Assembly: GCA_947381435.1 (NCBI GenBank)
Contig: CANCVE010000010.1
Location: 1-64,000 of the forward strand
DNA length: 64,000 bases
Direction: 5' to 3'
DNA from: Chitinophagaceae bacterium
GTDB lineage: Bacteria; Bacteroidota; Bacteroidia; Chitinophagales; Chitinophagaceae
The translations under genes were made by a program, and so were the position numbers. Positions within the stretch are counted from its first letter, which is position 1. Each line of letters starts with the position of its first letter. Positions 37,522-46,623 of the stretch are shown one piece after another. The notes under the pieces were generated by a model. That model worked only from the letters and a program-made list of their open reading frames with translations. It was not told where the DNA came from and ran no database searches.

Positions 37522-37911
37522 ATGAGTTTTTTAAATACACTATTTAGTAAAAGCAAAGATGTTGAAGCTATCTTTCAGAAGGCATTTGAAGCAGAAACAA
37601 AGTATAATAATTTCGAAAGGGCTCTATCACTTTATGAAAAAGCAGCCAATTTAGGTTATGCAAAAGCACAATATTATTGTGGCTTTATGTATTTAAAAGG
37701 TAGAGGAACTAAAAGAAATCATCAAAAAGCACTATCGTTAGTAGAGCAGGCTGCCCAACAAAATCATCCTCATGGTCAATATCTTTTAGCTCAGATGTAC
37801 CTAAGCGGCGAGGGCGTAAAAAAGGACGAGCAAATAGGTAATGAATGGATGGAAAAATTTAGATCACACAATCTTTTGAATGAAATAACGCTTTGTTTTC
37901 ACAATTATTAG
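37522..37911 (+). CDS. Sel1-repeat protein
   Basis: 129 aa, no signal peptide. Three Sel1-like (TPR-type) units are seen: A-L-S-L-Y-E-K-A-A-N-L-G-Y-A-K-A-Q-Y, then A-L-S-L-V-E-Q-A-A-Q-Q-N-H-P-H-G-Q-Y, and G-V-K-K-D-E with a terminal helix. Such proteins are protein-interaction scaffolds. The 212-nt gap before it is AT-rich and probably carries its promoter. No operon partner. Confidence 0.8.
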   Translation: MSFLNTLFSKSKDVEAIFQKAFEAETKYNNFERALSLYEKAANLGYAKAQYYCGFMYLKGRGTKRNHQKALSLVEQAAQQNHPHGQYLLAQMYLSGEGVKKDEQIGNEWMEKFRSHNLLNEITLCFHNY

Positions 37912-38033
37912 CAGCATTTAGTTTCTTGATAAATGTAGTAACCCTTCAGTCTTTTAATAAATAATCAAATTATACTTATCACTTCATTACACATAGATTA
38001 AATTAATATTTACTAACCCTACTTTATTAAACA

Positions 38034-38801
38034 TTGAAAAAACAACATTGGAATACGTATTATTCCCTATTAGTTATTCTTTTGTGTTTTCTTTGGATAA
38101 GCCCGTTAGTGGCACAAGAAAAATCAAAACAGACCACTAACTATTCTCAAAGTTGGGCTGGAATAAATACAACCGTCCGTTTAAACAATAATTGGGGCTT
38201 TTCTGCCGATGCAAGCTATAGAACTAATGATTTCTTTTCGAGTCAATTTTATACCATTGCAAGGGTGGGAGTAAATTATTGGATGAACAACAATCTAACT
38301 TTTACTTTCGGATATGCACATCAATGGAATGCGCCGAAAATAAGAGGGTGGCAGACTACGGTGCATGAAAATAGGTTGTACCAACAAGTGTTACTCACTA
38401 CTAAACTTGGAAAAATAACATTTACAAATCGATTACGCAATGAAGAACGATGGCAAGCAAGAATAATCAATGATACAGATACACACAGCCCAACTTTTAC
38501 AAATAGAATTAGATATCAGTTTGCCGTAAACATACCAATAACGTCCAAACCTTATCTACCTTCCGTTTTAATATCCGATGAATTGTGTGTGCAGATGGGG
38601 CATACAGTAGTCTTTAATACATTCGACCAAAATAGAGCATTTATTGGGCTTAGAGAGTCTTTTACAAAAAATCTCTATTGCGACATTGGTTATTCATTAA
38701 TAAATCAACAAAAATCTACTGGTTACCAATATGACCAAGACCATCTGTTTAGGATATTCTTCTTTTACAACCTTAATCTTAGTAAAGGAGAAGACAGATA
38801 A
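38034..38801 (+). CDS. DUF2490-family outer-membrane beta-barrel protein
   Basis: 255 aa using a TTG start at 38034: it is the only start that keeps the signal peptide (L-L-V-I-L-L-C-F-L-W, cleavage at V-A-Q), as an in-frame stop lies six nt upstream. The body is a short beta barrel with W-A-G-I-N-T-T-V, A-R-V-G-V-N-Y-W and N-R-L-R-N-E-E-R-W, features of DUF2490. Length fits the family. Function unknown. Confidence 0.8.
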   Translation: MKKQHWNTYYSLLVILLCFLWISPLVAQEKSKQTTNYSQSWAGINTTVRLNNNWGFSADASYRTNDFFSSQFYTIARVGVNYWMNNNLTFTFGYAHQWNAPKIRGWQTTVHENRLYQQVLLTTKLGKITFTNRLRNEERWQARIINDTDTHSPTFTNRIRYQFAVNIPITSKPYLPSVLISDELCVQMGHTVVFNTFDQNRAFIGLRESFTKNLYCDIGYSLINQQKSTGYQYDQDHLFRIFFFYNLNLSKGEDR

Positions 38802-38836
38802 CTGATTTTATATTTAATAAAGTTCATTAGAACTGT

Positions 38837-39847
38837 TTATACTAATGAATTTTCAATCTGCTTAAAACCCTCTTCGGCTGGCAAATGCTCCCATAATATT
38901 TGATAAATAGACGTCGCAATTGGCAAATCTGCTTGCACCAATTCATTGGTTTTATAGATGCACTTACTAGCATTATAGCCTTCGGCAATCATTTTAAGTT
39001 CTAGCTGGGCTGCCGTAACGCTATACCCTTTTCCAATCATGTTTCCAAAAGTTCGGTTGCGGCTGTAAAGCGAGTAACAGGTAACCAATAAATCTCCCAA
39101 ATAAACAGAGGCTGAGTAATTGATGCTCTTTTGTTCTTCCTCACTTTCCTTATCCCAAACCATCTTTTTACAAAAGCCTACCATTTCGTGGGCACAGTTG
39201 GCAATGTAAACACTCAGAAAATTGTCGCCATAATCCAATCCGTGGGCAATACCAGCACCTAAGGCGTAAATATTTTTTAGTACTGCGGCATATTGCACAC
39301 CCAAAATGTCGTGGTTTACTTTCGTATTAATATATTCGGTAGTAAAACAATCAGCAATCTTAGCGGCAAAAGCTTCATCAATACCAGAAAACGTGAGGTA
39401 AGAAAGCTTTTCGGCAGCAACTTCTTCGGCATGGCAAGGACCAAGAACCGTGAAATAATCCGTTAAGGAAACATTGAAGCTTTCGGACAGATACTGATTT
39501 AGTAATTGATTATTGCTTGGCAAGATGCCTTTAATTGCCGAGATTATTTTTTTTCCTGCCAATATATCTCTAGGCAAAGCAGACAATGCTTCTATAATGT
39601 AAGCCGAAGGAACGGCAATAACCAATAAATCTGAGTTGTTTATTACTTCTTCGATGTTGCTGCTAAGCACTAATTGAGTAGTATCAAAATAGGCAGCACC
39701 CAAATAGTGGGGATTGTGTCTTCTCTTTTTAAGTGTAGCAATGGTGCCCGTATTTCTTATCCACCATTGTATTGTGTTTCCGTTGTCGGTTAAAATCTTA
39801 GCCAATGCAGTAGCCCAACTTCCGCTTCCAATCATTCCAAATCTCAT
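38837..39847 (-). CDS. gpsA: NAD(P)-dependent glycerol-3-phosphate dehydrogenase
   Basis: 336 aa. Makes sn-glycerol 3-phosphate from dihydroxyacetone phosphate for phospholipid synthesis. The Rossmann motif G-S-G-S-W-A-T-A-L-A opens the chain. The substrate domain has K-G-I-L (family K-G-x), L-G-P-C-H-A-E-E and the catalytic Lys in A-V-L-K-N-I-Y-A-L-G-A-G. It lies downstream of the HlyD gene with a 36-nt gap that contains H7; co-transcription is possible but there is no functional link. Confidence 0.95.
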   Translation of the reverse strand: MRFGMIGSGSWATALAKILTDNGNTIQWWIRNTGTIATLKKRRHNPHYLGAAYFDTTQLVLSSNIEEVINNSDLLVIAVPSAYIIEALSALPRDILAGKKIISAIKGILPSNNQLLNQYLSESFNVSLTDYFTVLGPCHAEEVAAEKLSYLTFSGIDEAFAAKIADCFTTEYINTKVNHDILGVQYAAVLKNIYALGAGIAHGLDYGDNFLSVYIANCAHEMVGFCKKMVWDKESEEEQKSINYSASVYLGDLLVTCYSLYSRNRTFGNMIGKGYSVTAAQLELKMIAEGYNASKCIYKTNELVQADLPIATSIYQILWEHLPAEEGFKQIENSLV

Positions 39848-39859
39848 AGCAACCCTTTT

Positions 39860-39887
39860 TTAGTGGTTAGTTATCAGTGATAACTAC
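39860..39887. repeat. Heptamer-word element H7
   Basis: AGTGGTT, AGTTATC, AGTGATA, ACTA in 7-nt steps; TAGTTATC pairs with GATAACTA across a 3-nt loop. It overlaps the HlyD stop at 39884. Confidence 0.65.
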
Positions 39888-41218
39888 TTCTTCTCTTCTT
39901 CAAATAATTTATCCTTTGCCACAACCTTTACCTTGTCGCCAGTTTTTATGGTTTTACTTATAAGAGTATAAGGTGCGGTTACAATCTCATCACCACTTTT
40001 CAGCCCTTCCGTAACTTCAATATTATTTATGTCCTGAATGCCAGTTTTCACCTTAGCCATTTTAACTGTTCCTTCCTTTTGCAAAACAAAAACTACTTCA
40101 TCAAACACTTCCGCAGTAGTATCAACTGGAGCTTTTTCATCTTTTTTATCATTCTTTGGCTTATCGACTTTATTACTACGGGTGGTAACTGCATTCAGCG
40201 GAACAGACAAAACATTTTTCTTTGTTTTAGTCTGAATATCTGCACTTGCACTCATGTTTGGACGGAAAGGAAAGCTTTTATGGGGAACAATCAGATCCTT
40301 GTAACTATCCAACAACAACCGAATGTGTACTTTATATTCTGTTACATCTGTGGTTGAAGAAGTTAAAGACGTAGTTGGGTTGGCAATTTTATAAACTATC
40401 CCTTTAAACTTTCTTCCTGTGTAAGCATCCACTTCCACCAATGCAGTATCGCCAATTTTCACTTTTGTAATATCATTTTCGCCCACATCAACCCTAACTT
40501 CAATGCTACCCAAATCGGCAATGCGCATCATTTCAGTACCTACATTAAAACTATTCCCCGCCACTCTTTCGCCTTTTTCTACTGCCAATAAACTTACCAC
40601 ACCATCCATTGGGGCAGTAATTATCGTACGGCTTAAATCTTTATCTGCTTTTGATAATTGCGCTTTATTGCCCATTATATTCGCATCGCTACTTTTCAAA
40701 CCTTCTATTGCCGCCTTGTAATTAGACTGTGCCGCAAGATAAGATTGTTGAGCAGATTCAAATTCGGAAGCGGCAATTACCTTGTCCTTTAATAGCTTCT
40801 GTTGTCTGTCATAATTAAGCTTGGCTTGATCCAAAGTAGCTTTCAATCCTGTAATACTTGCTTCCGAATTACTCTTTTGCGCTTGTGCTTGAACCAATCC
40901 TGCAGAAACCTGATCTCTTTGGGTGGCATATATATCAGCATAAATCTTTGCCAATACTTGTCCTTTTTTCACGGTGTCACCTTCATTTACATACAATCCT
41001 ACTATCTCCCCGCTAATATCTGGACTAATCTTTACCTCTATTTCTGGATAAATCTTTCCACTTGCATTCACTGTTTCGGTAATGGTTCGAGCGGTTGCTT
41101 TTTCGGTAGCGACCAAAGTGCCTTCTTCCTTGCCAATTATTCCAGCTTTCTTCAAACCAAATAACCCGCCAAGCAATACCACTGTACCAATGATTATCCA
41201 GAGTAATGTCTTATTCAT
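39884..41218 (-). CDS. HlyD/MacA-type periplasmic adaptor (efflux)
   Basis: 444 aa from the ATG at 41218, directly before the membrane anchor (L-L-W-I-I-I-G-T-V-V-L-L). Upstream in-frame codons (17 residues) add a polar, unlikely start. The order is: beta-barrel/lipoyl half (I-S-P-D-I-S-G-E-I-V), a long alpha hairpin (Ala/Gln/Lys-rich, about 110-210), the second lipoyl half (T-I-I-T-A-P-M-D-G-V-V) and a membrane-proximal domain with A-P-Y-T-L-I. It partners the TolC-like gene just upstream; the MacB-type or RND pump is missing. Confidence 0.9.
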   Translation of the reverse strand: MNKTLLWIIIGTVVLLGGLFGLKKAGIIGKEEGTLVATEKATARTITETVNASGKIYPEIEVKISPDISGEIVGLYVNEGDTVKKGQVLAKIYADIYATQRDQVSAGLVQAQAQKSNSEASITGLKATLDQAKLNYDRQQKLLKDKVIAASEFESAQQSYLAAQSNYKAAIEGLKSSDANIMGNKAQLSKADKDLSRTIITAPMDGVVSLLAVEKGERVAGNSFNVGTEMMRIADLGSIEVRVDVGENDITKVKIGDTALVEVDAYTGRKFKGIVYKIANPTTSLTSSTTDVTEYKVHIRLLLDSYKDLIVPHKSFPFRPNMSASADIQTKTKKNVLSVPLNAVTTRSNKVDKPKNDKKDEKAPVDTTAEVFDEVVFVLQKEGTVKMAKVKTGIQDINNIEVTEGLKSGDEIVTAPYTLISKTIKTGDKVKVVAKDKLFEEEKK

Positions 41219-41240
41219 ATTTTTTGTTTTAAACGTTATT

Positions 41241-41311
41241 CGGGAATCGGTAGTAATCGTAAATCGCAAGTGGACGCCAACAAACTCGCGATTCCCGCCT
41301 CTTACGATCTC
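41241..41311. repeat. Palindromic word array H8 (GGGAATCG/TAATCG vocabulary)
   Basis: CGGGAATCG at 41241-41249 pairs with a CGATTCCCG near 41289-41297; between them ATCG words recur with 10- and 7-nt spacing (GTAATCG, TAAATCG). Less regular than the others. It abuts the TolC-like stop (41311) and leads into the adaptor gene. Confidence 0.55.
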
Positions 41312-42759
41312 TAAAGCCTCAATCCTTGACCTTTATAAAATTCCAACAGTTTCATCTTGAAAATGTAATCATATTCGTTGCTGACTTGCTGCAACTTAGA
41401 TCGTAATAAATTATTTTCATTAGTCAATAAATCTATTGTACTAAGTAGTCCTAAAGCATAACGTTTGGTAGCAAAATCAAATACTTTTTGGTTACTCTCC
41501 ACACTTTTAAGTCCTGCATTCTTTTTTTGCAAAGCAGAAACTGCATTAGAATATGCCGTATAGATGTTCTGCTTCAACGTCATATCAGCCCCTTCTTTAT
41601 TCAGCAATTGTGTCTTGTAAGTAAGTTTAGATTGCTCGTAAGCTATCCTATATTGACCATTATTAAAGATGGGAACACTTACATTAAACCCTATTGTTTG
41701 ACCAAAATTATTGTCTAATTGATTGCCATAGCCATTCCAAATCTGCCCAAAACTATTCTTAGATTGCCTGATAGAAACATTGGGAGAATTAATTAAGAAA
41801 TCAGTGCCGCCAATATTTACCTTATCTCCATTAGGACTGTATCCATTTAAAGTATAGCCATCTATTTTATGGAATGAATTGTAAAAATTGGTAGAAAGAT
41901 TTATTCCTAGCGATAAGGAAGGATACATATATGCCTTATTGATGGCAATTCCTTTTTCGGCAGCCTTTATTCTGAAACTATTCGCCCTTTGTTGTGGCTG
42001 AGTATTCAATGCCAACTGATAAACGGTTTCTGGCTGCAAATCTCCAAACGATAATACAGGAATGGAAGTAGCTTCAGGTATCACCACTTCAAAAGGGATA
42101 GCGGCATCAAGATTTAAAACACCTTTAAGAGACTGCACTGATTGTTGGTAATTAGTCTGGGCAGATATATAAGTGCTACTATCATTTGCCAATTGCGCTT
42201 CTATTTCTAAAGAGTTTAGCTCGGGCAAAGCACCTGCTTCTACTTTCTTTTTAGTAAGGTTTAATTGAATTTGTGTTTGTCCTATTTGCAATTGACTAAT
42301 AATTACCTGTTCCTTAGCTGCCAATACCTGCAAATAATAAGTACAAACACTCAATGATGCATCGTTTGCCGCTTTTTCTACATCGGCTAGGGCTGCCTGT
42401 GCATTGAATTTGGCATAGGCAATATTATTGTTCAATCGGTTGTAATTGTAAACTTCTATACCCGTTTGTAATTGATAGTTTTGATAAAGTGATTGGGTAT
42501 TACTGTAAATGTTTGTTGTTCTGTCTATAGATCGTCCGAACTGAACCCCTAAACCAGAACTTAAATTAGCGTTTGGATACTTTGCCAGTTCCGCTTGTTT
42601 TAGTTGCAAAGCACTTATACGTGCCTGAATATCCGCCTGTTTTACCGAGATATTGTTTTTCATGGCATAATCTACGCATTTGCGCAAATCCCACTTTTCT
42701 TGGGCAGTTGCTTGCAATACAAGCGTTAGTGAGAGTAAAAAGTATAATAAGGATTTCAT
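41311..42759 (-). CDS. TolC-family outer-membrane efflux protein
   Basis: 482 aa. Signal peptide at residues 1-19 (ends A-T-A-Q). Two copies of the TolC repeat are seen: W-D-L-R-K-C-V-D-Y-A-M-K-N-N near the N terminus, with long coiled-coil stretches rich in Ala, Gln and Leu, and a second N-V-S-V-P-I-F-N-N-G strand near residue 370. It forms the outer-membrane exit duct and is 93 nt upstream of the HlyD adaptor. Confidence 0.92.
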   Translation of the reverse strand: MKSLLYFLLSLTLVLQATAQEKWDLRKCVDYAMKNNISVKQADIQARISALQLKQAELAKYPNANLSSGLGVQFGRSIDRTTNIYSNTQSLYQNYQLQTGIEVYNYNRLNNNIAYAKFNAQAALADVEKAANDASLSVCTYYLQVLAAKEQVIISQLQIGQTQIQLNLTKKKVEAGALPELNSLEIEAQLANDSSTYISAQTNYQQSVQSLKGVLNLDAAIPFEVVIPEATSIPVLSFGDLQPETVYQLALNTQPQQRANSFRIKAAEKGIAINKAYMYPSLSLGINLSTNFYNSFHKIDGYTLNGYSPNGDKVNIGGTDFLINSPNVSIRQSKNSFGQIWNGYGNQLDNNFGQTIGFNVSVPIFNNGQYRIAYEQSKLTYKTQLLNKEGADMTLKQNIYTAYSNAVSALQKKNAGLKSVESNQKVFDFATKRYALGLLSTIDLLTNENNLLRSKLQQVSNEYDYIFKMKLLEFYKGQGLRL

Positions 42760-42831
42760 AATCTTCTAATAAATGAACGGATTAGATGTAGTCAAATGTA
42801 GTTGCTTTTTCTTTTGATTGATAAATAAATT

Positions 42832-44163
42832 CTATATCCCTTTATCCTTTCCATGATAAAAACCATAATATACGCCAAAGAAAAGTGCCATCAGCGCAAT
42901 GCCTGTTATGGCGGCACTCGGATTATATATCACTACCGCAGTGGCTACCACAAAATAGGCAAGCACAAATACTATACACAAATAAGGAGTAATGTGCTGA
43001 ACAAAACCAGTAACCTTTTCATTGCCCTGCTTTCTTTTTTTCAGAATTAATAAGGCAGCAGCCGAAAAACTAAAGCCAATACAGTCTAGAAAAATGCTAA
43101 AGTCCAGCACATTATCCACCCCTTTTCCAAAGAAGGCAACAACTATGGCAATGATGGCAAAAGCCGTTAGTCCTGGCACTAAAGCTTCTGTACTTGGATG
43201 TTTGTAAGCGAATATTTCAGGAAAAACACCGTCCTTACTCATGGCGTACATTACCCTTGGGTTACTCAAAAGCGAAACATTTACATAACCCAATACACTC
43301 AAAAACATGCAGGCATCAAATACTTTTCCGCCTGCCTTGCCAAACCAAGTTTCGCATAATAGGGCGCCAATGGCTGTGGCATTTTTCATCTTATCAAATC
43401 CAATTACTTGTACATAAGCATAACTGATGGATAAATAAAGGAACAAAACAATGGCAATACCTGCAATAATTCCTGTTTGCAAAGTGGCAGGCGTTTTAGT
43501 TTCGCCTCCAAAGTTGATGGTTTGTTGGTAGCCGCCATACGTAAAGAAAACCGCTACTAGGCTAACCATGAGTAGTAATCCTGCGTTATGACCATTATAA
43601 CTATACACTTTAGCATTTGTATTATAACCGTGTGGGGCAATATTTAGCCCTTTAAAACAGGCCGATATCAACAGAATTATCAATCCTATTTTCAGTAGCA
43701 TCAAGATGTTTTGGGTACGGCTGCTGGTTTTTAATCCTAATAAATTAACGCCATAAAATAGCGCGATTGGCAACGTGGCAACTAATATATTAAACAACTC
43801 TCCCGATGGTTTTCCGAACAATAAATCGCTCACATAATCGGCTCCAATAAGTGCTACAACCGATATGGATGCTGCATTGCTGATAAGAATAAGCACATTT
43901 ACGGTGAACCCCACCGAGGGATGGTAACATTCTGCAAACACACTATAATAACCACCCACAGAGGGCAAACGCAAACCAATCTCGGCATAAATGAGTGCAC
44001 CAAACAAAGCTATGATTCCCCCAATGGCCCATGCGGCAAAAAAGATAGTGGGTGTTCCTGCTTTTGCGGCAATAGTGGCGGGCGTTTTAAATATTCCCAT
44101 CCCAATTACCAAGCTTATCACTATCATGGTGAGGCTAAAAAGATTGAGTTGTTGTTTGTACAT
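42832..44163 (-). CDS. APC-superfamily amino-acid permease
   Basis: 443 aa, about 12 hydrophobic segments. TM1 holds the substrate-binding G-M-G-I-F of the APC/LAT group; then A-L-I-Y-A-E-I-G-L-R-L-P-S-V-G-G-Y-Y and Y-G-G-Y-Q-Q-T-I-N-F-G-G-E (the glutamate of TM6). Length and motifs fit a cytoplasmic-membrane amino-acid transporter; the substrate is unknown. It is 72 nt upstream of the TolC gene on the same strand. Confidence 0.9.
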   Translation of the reverse strand: MYKQQLNLFSLTMIVISLVIGMGIFKTPATIAAKAGTPTIFFAAWAIGGIIALFGALIYAEIGLRLPSVGGYYSVFAECYHPSVGFTVNVLILISNAASISVVALIGADYVSDLLFGKPSGELFNILVATLPIALFYGVNLLGLKTSSRTQNILMLLKIGLIILLISACFKGLNIAPHGYNTNAKVYSYNGHNAGLLLMVSLVAVFFTYGGYQQTINFGGETKTPATLQTGIIAGIAIVLFLYLSISYAYVQVIGFDKMKNATAIGALLCETWFGKAGGKVFDACMFLSVLGYVNVSLLSNPRVMYAMSKDGVFPEIFAYKHPSTEALVPGLTAFAIIAIVVAFFGKGVDNVLDFSIFLDCIGFSFSAAALLILKKRKQGNEKVTGFVQHITPYLCIVFVLAYFVVATAVVIYNPSAAITGIALMALFFGVYYGFYHGKDKGI

Positions 44164-44259
44164 ATAGTTAGTGTTCGTCGTAAAAATAGTGGGTAAATTC
44201 TATTGAACAATTAACCAAACTGACAAATTAGTATTTATAATTTTTCAGAAATCAGAGGG

Positions 44260-44492
44260 CTATTTTTCTTGGATGAGCGCATTATAATCTTCTACAGTAA
44301 TATTTATTTCCCTGAGAATGTGCCTAAGTGGGATCTTCCAATCTGAATACCTTTATGATGGGGCAATGTAGTATATCTGCCATCTGGGTGGCGATAAAAT
44401 ATATGACTACCTTTTTGTCTTACAACACAAAAACCAAGTTTCAACAATAGTTTTTCAAATGCTGCTGCATCTATCATTTGCAGCTTGCTCAT
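44260..44492 (-). pseudogene. hicA: Frameshifted HicA toxin
   Basis: The first 52 or so residues are a normal HicA mRNA-interferase: K-L-G-F, the catalytic His in K-G-S-H-I-F-Y-R-H-P and T-L-P-H-H-K-G. After Q-I-G-R the frame goes to a premature stop at 44304. In the next frame the expected end I-P-L-R-H-I-L-R-E-I-N-I-T-V-E-D-Y-N runs to a TAG at 44260-44262. One base is missing near 44333-44337. Either the toxin is disabled or the base was lost in sequencing. It overlaps hicB by 4 nt. Confidence 0.82.
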
Positions 44493-44716
44493 ACTGCAAC
44501 AGTTAATTGTTGAAAACCTACAAAAGAAGGCAAATCGTTTATTTCTTCTTCATTCATACATTCCAAACATAGAGTAATTACTTCCTCTAGGTTATTTCTC
44601 AATTCATCCAAAGAAGCCGCTTGCGTATGTGCACCAGGCAAATTTGTAACGATGCCCGTATACAATCCAGTTTCTTTATCCTTTTCTATATGAGCCGTAA
44701 AATTGAAGTTTTTCAT
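44489..44716 (-). CDS. hicB: HicB-family antitoxin
   Basis: 75 aa from the ATG at 44716 (M-K-N-F-N-F); a 44734 start adds six unlikely residues. It has the partial RNase-H-like HicB fold: F-T-A-H-I-E-K-D-K-E-T-G-L-Y, then the family's P-G-A-H-T-Q-A-A-S-L-D-E-L-R-N-N-L-E-E. No C-terminal DNA-binding domain, so it belongs to the short type. hicB precedes hicA here and its stop overlaps the toxin start. Array F lies upstream. Confidence 0.88.
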   Translation of the reverse strand: MKNFNFTAHIEKDKETGLYTGIVTNLPGAHTQAASLDELRNNLEEVITLCLECMNEEEINDLPSFVGFQQLTVAV

Positions 44717-44793
44717 CGTATTTATTTCTCTCAAAATTATAGGTAATTCCAGAAAAATGGAACATTATGTTTCTTGTTTTCCTCAACCTGTCG

Positions 44794-44999
44794 CTTTCTG
44801 ACCTCCCGTGAACAGAATTATACTCAGAAAGCTACCGTCTAGCTTGCCACGAACAAAATTGTTCTCAGACGGTCGCCGTCTGAGCTGCTGTGGACACAAT
44901 TATACTCAGACGGCCGCCGTCTGGGCTGCCGGGAACAGAATTATGCTTAGACGGCCGCCGTCTGGGCTGCCGCGGACACAATTGTACCCAGACGGCGGA
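44794..44999. repeat. Array F: inverted 42-nt units (21-nt half units), GC-rich
   Basis: The GAACA/GACACA anchor recurs at 44810, 44851, 44893, 44933 and 44975, spacings 41, 42, 40 and 42 nt. Each unit has a palindromic centre such as AGACGGCCGCCGTCT, so halves of about 21 nt alternate in orientation. It is much more GC-rich than its flanks. The array separates divergent genes, about 78 nt from hicB and 60 nt from the GHL10 gene. Confidence 0.9.
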
Positions 45000-45059
45000 C
45001 TTTTTAGCACAACATGACCTAAATTCCTTATTTTAACTGCCCTTGCTTACCTTCGCCAC

Positions 45060-46541
45060 GTGAGAAAATCTGTTTTATTACCCATTATTATTCTTTCTTT
45101 TCTACATTCCTTAGTGTGTGGGCAAGTAAATTTCGAGTTCAGGGGCGTTTGGATTGCCACGATTAGCAATATTGATTGGCCAAGAGAAAAAGGATTATCT
45201 GTAGAAGAACAAAAGTCTTCATTTATTAAACTACTAGATACGCATCAACGTAGTGGCATCAATGCCGTGTTTGTACAGATACGTCCTGCGGCAGATGCTT
45301 TTTATCCTTCGCAATACGAACCTTGGAGCGAATATTTGATGGGGATACAAGGAAAAGCACCTAACCCCTACTATGATCCTTTGCAATTTATGATTGATGA
45401 AACACGTAAGCGAGGCATGGAATTTCATGCTTGGATAAATCCTTATCGGGCTGTTTTCAATTTAAAAAGGTCTAATATTTCATCAAGTCATATTACCCAT
45501 ACACATCCTGAATGGTTTTTGGTGTATGGCAATACAAAATATTTTAACCCCGGCATTCCCGAAGTGAGGAAGTATGTAAGTGCCGTAGTGAGAGACATTG
45601 TGAGTAGGTATGACATTGATGGAATGCACATGGACGATTATTTTTATCCTTATCCCATTGAAGGAAAAGAATTTCCTGACGAAAAAACTTATCGAATTTA
45701 TGGAAATGGAATGAAAAAAGATGCTTGGCGACGCAGTAATTGTGATAGTATTATTAAGAATATCTACGAAGTTATTTCTGAAACTAATGCTAGGGTAAAA
45801 TTTGGTATCAGTCCTTTTGGCGTTTGGAGAAATAAGGGTCAGGACATTGAAGGAAGCAAAACAACTGCGGGCACTACTAGTTACGACAACCTATATGCCG
45901 ACATCGTTTTGTGGCTAAAGATGGGTTGGATAGATTATGTGGCCCCGCAAATTTATTGGGAGTGTAGTAATAGGGTTTGTCCGTATAATGAATTACTCGA
46001 TTGGTGGAGCAGACATACTTATGGCAAACATTTATACATTGGGCATAGCCTATATAAGGCAAGCCAAACACCCATTTTACCCGCTTGGAGAGATAAATCT
46101 GAATTGCCAACGCAGATTATTGCTTTGCGAGGACTAAAAGCTACACAAGGAAGTGCATTTTTTAGTAGTCAGGATTTGGTGCGAAATACGAATGGCTGGG
46201 CAGACAGTTTACATGATAATTATTATGCCCTGCCAGCCATTGTGCCGCCGATGGATTGGATAGATAGCACGCCACCAGCAAAACCGGTTGTTACTAAAGC
46301 CGCTAACACAAACTTTACTTTTAACTATTCTGGTGAGGATAAAATTAGAGGCTTTGCGGTATTTTCCTTTCCGGCAAAAGGGGAGGTTAAAACAAATAAT
46401 GGCACATTGATAAAAATAATTAATGCACCACTTACGGCTAATTTCAATAGTAGTAATTTGATTGCGTATGCAGGCAACAGGTTGTTTGTTGCTACCTTAA
46501 GTATCAATAATAACCTCAGCGAATTTGTACCTGTAAAGTAA
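45060..46541 (+). CDS. GHL10/DUF187-type glycoside hydrolase-like protein
   Basis: 493 aa from a GTG at 45060, placed directly before a signal peptide (V-L-L-P-I-I-I-L-S-F-L-H). It is a TIM-barrel of the glycosyl-hydrolase-like 10 family: F-R-G-V-W-I-A-T, D-W-P, N-A-V-F-V-Q-I-R-P-A-A-D-A-F-Y, H-A-W-I-N-P-Y-R, D-G-M-H-M-D-D-Y-F and Y-V-A-P-Q-I-Y-W. The family includes E. coli DigH (YddW), which cleaves denuded peptidoglycan strands. A short beta domain ends the chain. Role in cell-wall turnover is inferred from the family. Confidence 0.88.
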   Translation: MRKSVLLPIIILSFLHSLVCGQVNFEFRGVWIATISNIDWPREKGLSVEEQKSSFIKLLDTHQRSGINAVFVQIRPAADAFYPSQYEPWSEYLMGIQGKAPNPYYDPLQFMIDETRKRGMEFHAWINPYRAVFNLKRSNISSSHITHTHPEWFLVYGNTKYFNPGIPEVRKYVSAVVRDIVSRYDIDGMHMDDYFYPYPIEGKEFPDEKTYRIYGNGMKKDAWRRSNCDSIIKNIYEVISETNARVKFGISPFGVWRNKGQDIEGSKTTAGTTSYDNLYADIVLWLKMGWIDYVAPQIYWECSNRVCPYNELLDWWSRHTYGKHLYIGHSLYKASQTPILPAWRDKSELPTQIIALRGLKATQGSAFFSSQDLVRNTNGWADSLHDNYYALPAIVPPMDWIDSTPPAKPVVTKAANTNFTFNYSGEDKIRGFAVFSFPAKGEVKTNNGTLIKIINAPLTANFNSSNLIAYAGNRLFVATLSINNNLSEFVPVK

Positions 46542-46623
46542 TTTATTATGGAATAGGTAAATTATATGCTAACTATTTTAATCATTTCCACAACTTACAA
46601 CAACTTCTTATAAATTGCGATTC

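Noticed and set aside
44808-45017. 69-aa plus-strand frame over array F
   Set aside because: Repeat-derived; the unit spacing of 40-42 nt breaks the peptide period.
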